The translations under genes and the position numbers were made by a program. Below the pieces are notes generated by a model. That model saw nothing but the letters and a program-made list of their open reading frames with translations, ran no database searches and was not told the origin of the DNA. DNA of 64,000 bases from contig NZ_JACIDA010000001.1 in the NCBI RefSeq assembly GCF_014196125.1, forward strand, positions 1,240,001 through 1,304,000, written 5' to 3'. Position 1 is the first letter of the stretch. Every line of letters starts with the position of its first letter. The DNA comes from Brevundimonas mediterranea (GTDB taxonomy: Bacteria > Pseudomonadota > Alphaproteobacteria > Caulobacterales > Caulobacteraceae). Below, piece by piece: positions 61,416 through 64,000 of the stretch.

Positions 61416-61438
61416 GATCTCCGTTGTTGTCGGAGATC
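61416..61438 (-). promoter_or_regulatory. ribosome-site hairpin of fibre/lysis operon
   Basis: GATCTCCG-ACAACAA-CGGAGATC on the minus strand: a perfect 8-bp stem with a 7-base loop, three bases before the ATG. The right arm holds the GGAG Shine-Dalgarno, so the hairpin would block ribosome entry unless opened. Confidence 0.6.
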
Positions 61439-61464
61439 AGTCTGCGGGCGCGGTCAGGTCAGGC

Positions 61465-61509
61465 GGGTTGAACGGCGAATTTGTCATTCAACCCACGGTA
61501 TAAGTTGAA
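61465..61509. promoter_or_regulatory. alternating GTTGAA/TTCAAC operator-like array
   Basis: GGGTTGAA (61465-61472), TTCAACCC (61487-61494) form a perfect 8-bp inverted repeat with arm centres 22 bp apart. A third arm GTTGAA follows at 61504-61509. It is 53-97 bp upstream of the first cassette gene and suits a dimeric regulator. Confidence 0.5.
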
Positions 61510-61556
61510 GAAAATCGCCAGAATTAGGTGATCAGGGCGCCGCTGACGCCCGTAAC

Positions 61557-62018
61557 TCAGTCGTGCAGATAGACGATGCGGCGCAGCTTCTTGTCGTTTC
61601 GGACCGTCTCCAAATGACGTTCGTGGTCGCCGCTGGCCTTGGCGTTGGCTTCGGAATCCTCGACCCAGTGGCTGGTCTCGATATCCTTCTGCAACGCCCT
61701 GGCCGCCAACAACTGACCGGGGAAGAAGGTGTCGACCACGTCGCCGGCGATCGGCACCGTGCCTGTCGCCGTATCCACCGCCATATAGGCCGCCATCCGC
61801 GCCAGGGTCGCCGGCGACGCCTTGGCGCGTACCGCCTGCATCACCAGCCAGGCCCCGGTTCCAACCGTATAGACCGTACCCACCACCGGGACCCAGGTCA
61901 GCAGTCCGTCCATGCCGATGCCGAACGGTCCTATGCCGATCACCCGGTCCGACAGCTTCTTGATCCCCTCGACATTGGACCAGATCTTCTCGATATCCGT
62001 GATGGACCGTCTGGCCAT
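61557..62018 (-). CDS. DUF4112 membrane protein
   Basis: A 153-residue protein with two or three hydrophobic segments: PFGIGMDGLLTWVPVVGTVYTVGTGAWLVMQAVRAKAS, then MAAYMAVDTATGTVPIAGDVVDTFFPGQLLAARALQ, the DUF4112 signature. It then has a charged C-terminus. GAGAGG eight bases before the ATG at 62018 decides the start. Function unknown. Divergent from the EEP gene. Confidence 0.9.
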   Translation of the reverse strand: MARRSITDIEKIWSNVEGIKKLSDRVIGIGPFGIGMDGLLTWVPVVGTVYTVGTGAWLVMQAVRAKASPATLARMAAYMAVDTATGTVPIAGDVVDTFFPGQLLAARALQKDIETSHWVEDSEANAKASGDHERHLETVRNDKKLRRIVYLHD

Positions 62019-62087
62019 GTCGCGCCTCTCCAAGCGTCGCCCTAACGCGGTATAGCCGACACCGTTCACCAAGAAAGGCAATAAGCC

Positions 62088-63041
62088 ATGTCCCTGCTGA
62101 AGGCGGCGAGCAATGCGGCGGCCAGCCTCGTTCTGATCGGCCTATCGGGCTTCGGCGTGGCCAGTCTCAGCGGGATCGGCCATCGATGGGTGGACATCCT
62201 GGCCCAGTTCACCGCCCCCGTCCTGCTGGCTGCGACGGCGCTGACCCTGGCCTGCCTGGTCCTGCGCCTGTGGCCGGCCTTTGTCGTAGGCGTGCTGGCC
62301 GGCCTTGTGTTGCTGGCCGCCGCCTGGCCCCAGTGGATGACGCCCCTTGGCCGCCCGCAGCCGGGCCAGCCGATAATCCGCCTGTACTCAGCCAATCTCT
62401 GGGTGGACAACACCGACGTCGCCGCGATCCGCCGATCCATCGCCGCCGCCGACGCAGACATCGTCGTTCTGGTCGAGGTCGGAGATGCGCCGTCGGACCG
62501 GCTCGACGAGGTTCTGGCCGGCTATCCCCATCGGGCGGTCATGGGCCGCATCGAAGACCCCAGCGGTCGCGCCCTGTCCATCGTGGCCTCGCGCTATCCG
62601 ATCCAGGGCAAGCTGCCGTCGTTTCGCGATGATCTGGCGGCCATAGGCGCCGTCGTCGAAACGCCGATTGGGGCCGTCAATGTCTTCGGCGTCCACCTGA
62701 CCCGCCCCTGGCCGTATCAGTATCAATGGGGCCAGATAAACCAGGTCATGGCCCTGACCGCACGACGGGAAAAGGCAGCGCCTCATCCGACCATCGTCGC
62801 CGGCGATTTCAACAGCGTGTCCAGCGCCCGGATCGGCCGTCAGATCCAGTCCGACATGAACCTGTTGCCCGCGCCCGGCTTCCCCGGCACCTGGCCGAAC
62901 CGCCTGCCCGCCTTCGCCGGCATCACCATCGATCAGGTCTATCGTTCGCCGGACCTGGCCCTGATCAGCCGCCGCATCGGCGAACCGACCGGGTCGGACC
63001 ACTATCCGGTCGTCACCGAATTCACGCGGGCGACGCCATAG
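62088..63041 (+). CDS. membrane-anchored endonuclease/exonuclease/phosphatase-domain protein
   Basis: A 317-residue protein with three N-terminal membrane helices (about residues 8-28, 35-58 and 62-82). An EEP catalytic domain follows: LYSANLWVDNTD with the Asn, VVLVEVGD with the catalytic Glu, VAGDFNSVSS and GSDHYPVV with Asp-His. Members cleave phosphodiester bonds in nucleic acids or lipids; exported or membrane-tethered forms are common and their substrates are mostly unknown. It overlaps the convergent CCA enzyme gene by 20 bp. Confidence 0.88.
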   Translation: MSLLKAASNAAASLVLIGLSGFGVASLSGIGHRWVDILAQFTAPVLLAATALTLACLVLRLWPAFVVGVLAGLVLLAAAWPQWMTPLGRPQPGQPIIRLYSANLWVDNTDVAAIRRSIAAADADIVVLVEVGDAPSDRLDEVLAGYPHRAVMGRIEDPSGRALSIVASRYPIQGKLPSFRDDLAAIGAVVETPIGAVNVFGVHLTRPWPYQYQWGQINQVMALTARREKAAPHPTIVAGDFNSVSSARIGRQIQSDMNLLPAPGFPGTWPNRLPAFAGITIDQVYRSPDLALISRRIGEPTGSDHYPVVTEFTRATP

Positions 63042-64000
63042 CGGCCTTCAGCCGCCCCTCGTGACCGTCCGAGGGAAAATCGTCGGCGATCCAGCCCTCT
63101 TCGAAGGCGTTCAGAACACGGCCCGTCTCCGGGCCAGGCTTCAGGCCCAGTCGGGCCAGGTCCCGCCCGCCCACCGGCATTTTCGGCGGCGTCCACCCAG
63201 CCGCCAGCCGTCGCAAGGCCGCGCCGTCGCCGCCTGCCGCCTCGGCCCGTGTCAGCCGATCCTCGAAGGCGTCGCGTCCCAGCCGATAGATGGCCGCCCG
63301 CGCCTCGACCTCGGTCATGTCGGGCGCCACGACCGGCCCCTCCGCAACAGCCGCCGCCAGCCGGTCCCGCATCCCGTTCGACAGCCGCAGGCTCCCCGCG
63401 ATCCTCACGACTGCGCCCTCATCCGCCGGCAACAGGGCTGACAGACGCAGCACGGGATCGCCTGTCAATCCGCACATCGCCTCGAACAGGTTCAGCGGCT
63501 GCGTCTCGGGCAAGACCTGGCCCAGAACGCCCGTCTCGGCCATCGCCCGCACCGTAGATCGTGGATCGCGCGCCGCCAGCAGTTTCAGCAATTCCTTGGA
63601 CACCCGTTCGGCCGACAGTTGCGCCATCCCGGCCTTCAGCGCCGCACAGGCCGCCAGCCCGGTCGCATCGGGCTCGCCCCGCCCGTACCAGGCCTGGAAC
63701 CGGAAGAAGCGCAGGATGCGCAGATAATCTTCTCGGATCCGCGTTTCGGCCTCGCCGACGAAGACGATCCGGCCCTCGGCCGCATCCGCCAGGCCGCCGC
63801 CGGTCGGGTCGAACACCGTGCCGGCCGCATCGGCGTACAGGGCGTTCAGGCGGAAGTCCCGCCGCGCCGCGTCCTCGGCCCAGTCCTCGGTGAAGGCCAC
63901 GACTGCTCGCCGCCCGTCTGTCTCAACGTCCCGGCGCAGGGTCGTGATCTCATAGGGCTTTCGCTCGGACACACCCGTGACCGTGCCATGCTCCAGCCCC
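63022..64000 (-). CDS. cca: CCA-adding tRNA nucleotidyltransferase, 5' end outside window
   Basis: Bacterial class II poly(A) polymerase/CCA-adding enzyme family; about 325 C-terminal residues are visible and the frame continues past base 64000 (GLEHGTVTGVSERKPYEITTL). Family blocks: TTLRRDVETDGR, EDWAEDAARRDFRLNALY, and RIREDYLRILRFFRF. The catalytic GGxVRD head motif lies outside. It repairs or builds the 3' CCA of tRNAs. A GTG at 63972 is not the true start. Confidence 0.93.
   Translation of the reverse strand, partial: GLEHGTVTGVSERKPYEITTLRRDVETDGRRAVVAFTEDWAEDAARRDFRLNALYADAAGTVFDPTGGGLADAAEGRIVFVGEAETRIREDYLRILRFFRFQAWYGRGEPDATGLAACAALKAGMAQLSAERVSKELLKLLAARDPRSTVRAMAETGVLGQVLPETQPLNLFEAMCGLTGDPVLRLSALLPADEGAVVRIAGSLRLSNGMRDRLAAAVAEGPVVAPDMTEVEARAAIYRLGRDAFEDRLTRAEAAGGDGAALRRLAAGWTPPKMPVGGRDLARLGLKPGPETGRVLNAFEEGWIADDFPSDGHEGRLKAAMASPA

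Overview
This is a 64 kb stretch of GC-rich chromosome from an alphaproteobacterium of the family Caulobacteraceae, most likely Brevundimonas. The evidence is the very high third-position GC, a class I lysyl-tRNA synthetase, a GTTC-N7-GTTC LexA box in front of ssb, a FlaEY/FlaG/multi-flagellin locus with sigma-54 promoters and ftr-type (FlbD) sites, and many four-base ATGA gene overlaps. The genus is an inference from gene content, not a database match.

Layout. 0-5 kb: end of a DUF2975 gene with its XRE partner, an HxlR regulator, a double-hotdog thioesterase, small lipoprotein and hydrolase genes, and the overlapping queC-queE-queD operon. 5-14.5 kb: a hybrid histidine kinase, a ligase-associated exonuclease, two hotdog thioesterases, a short AT-richer patch with two unknown genes followed by an S24 repressor, an SH3 protein, class I lysS, ridA and a membrane protein. 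14.5-20 kb: queA, a hairpin-rich 0.7 kb gap, a nucleotidyltransferase-fold gene coupled to tgt, an ROK kinase and tRNA-Lys. 20-28 kb: a CaiB-type CoA transferase, a lipoprotein and tamA-tamB. 28-34 kb: a succinylarginine (AST) catabolic cluster and phenylalanine hydroxylase. 34-48.6 kb: hspQ, ppx/gppA, two exported cyclophilins with coaD, a class IV aminotransferase, gyrA, a sodC-like gene, DUF1003, an EamA transporter, a DUF2269/epimerase-DoxX/DCC operon, ssb, and two envelope proteins.

48.6-58.3 kb is the flagellar filament locus, all on the minus strand: a FlaEY-like protein, a divergent flagellin, FlaG, and six further flagellins. Four of these six form two copies of a two-gene unit about 1.78 kb long. 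The leaders of all six carry three small A-loop hairpins; in five of them the third hairpin has the start codon in its loop. Two sigma-54 promoters place the 5' ends of their transcripts at the first hairpin.

58.5-61.4 kb is a compact phage-derived or GTA-type lysis cassette (DUF2793/glycine-rich fibre, a 51-residue protein, holin, M15 endolysin, Rz and overlapping Rz1). The first five genes are joined by 4-base overlaps and are preceded by inverted repeats that look like an operator and a ribosome-site hairpin. The window ends with DUF4112, an EEP-domain protein and the 3' part of a CCA-adding enzyme.

Links between genes: queC/E/D, queA and tgt cover most of the queuosine pathway, but the QueD lacks the usual catalytic cysteine and Tgt lacks the three zinc cysteines. 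The flagellin region looks controlled at promoter level (sigma-54, FlbD and CtrA-like sites) and at mRNA-leader level.
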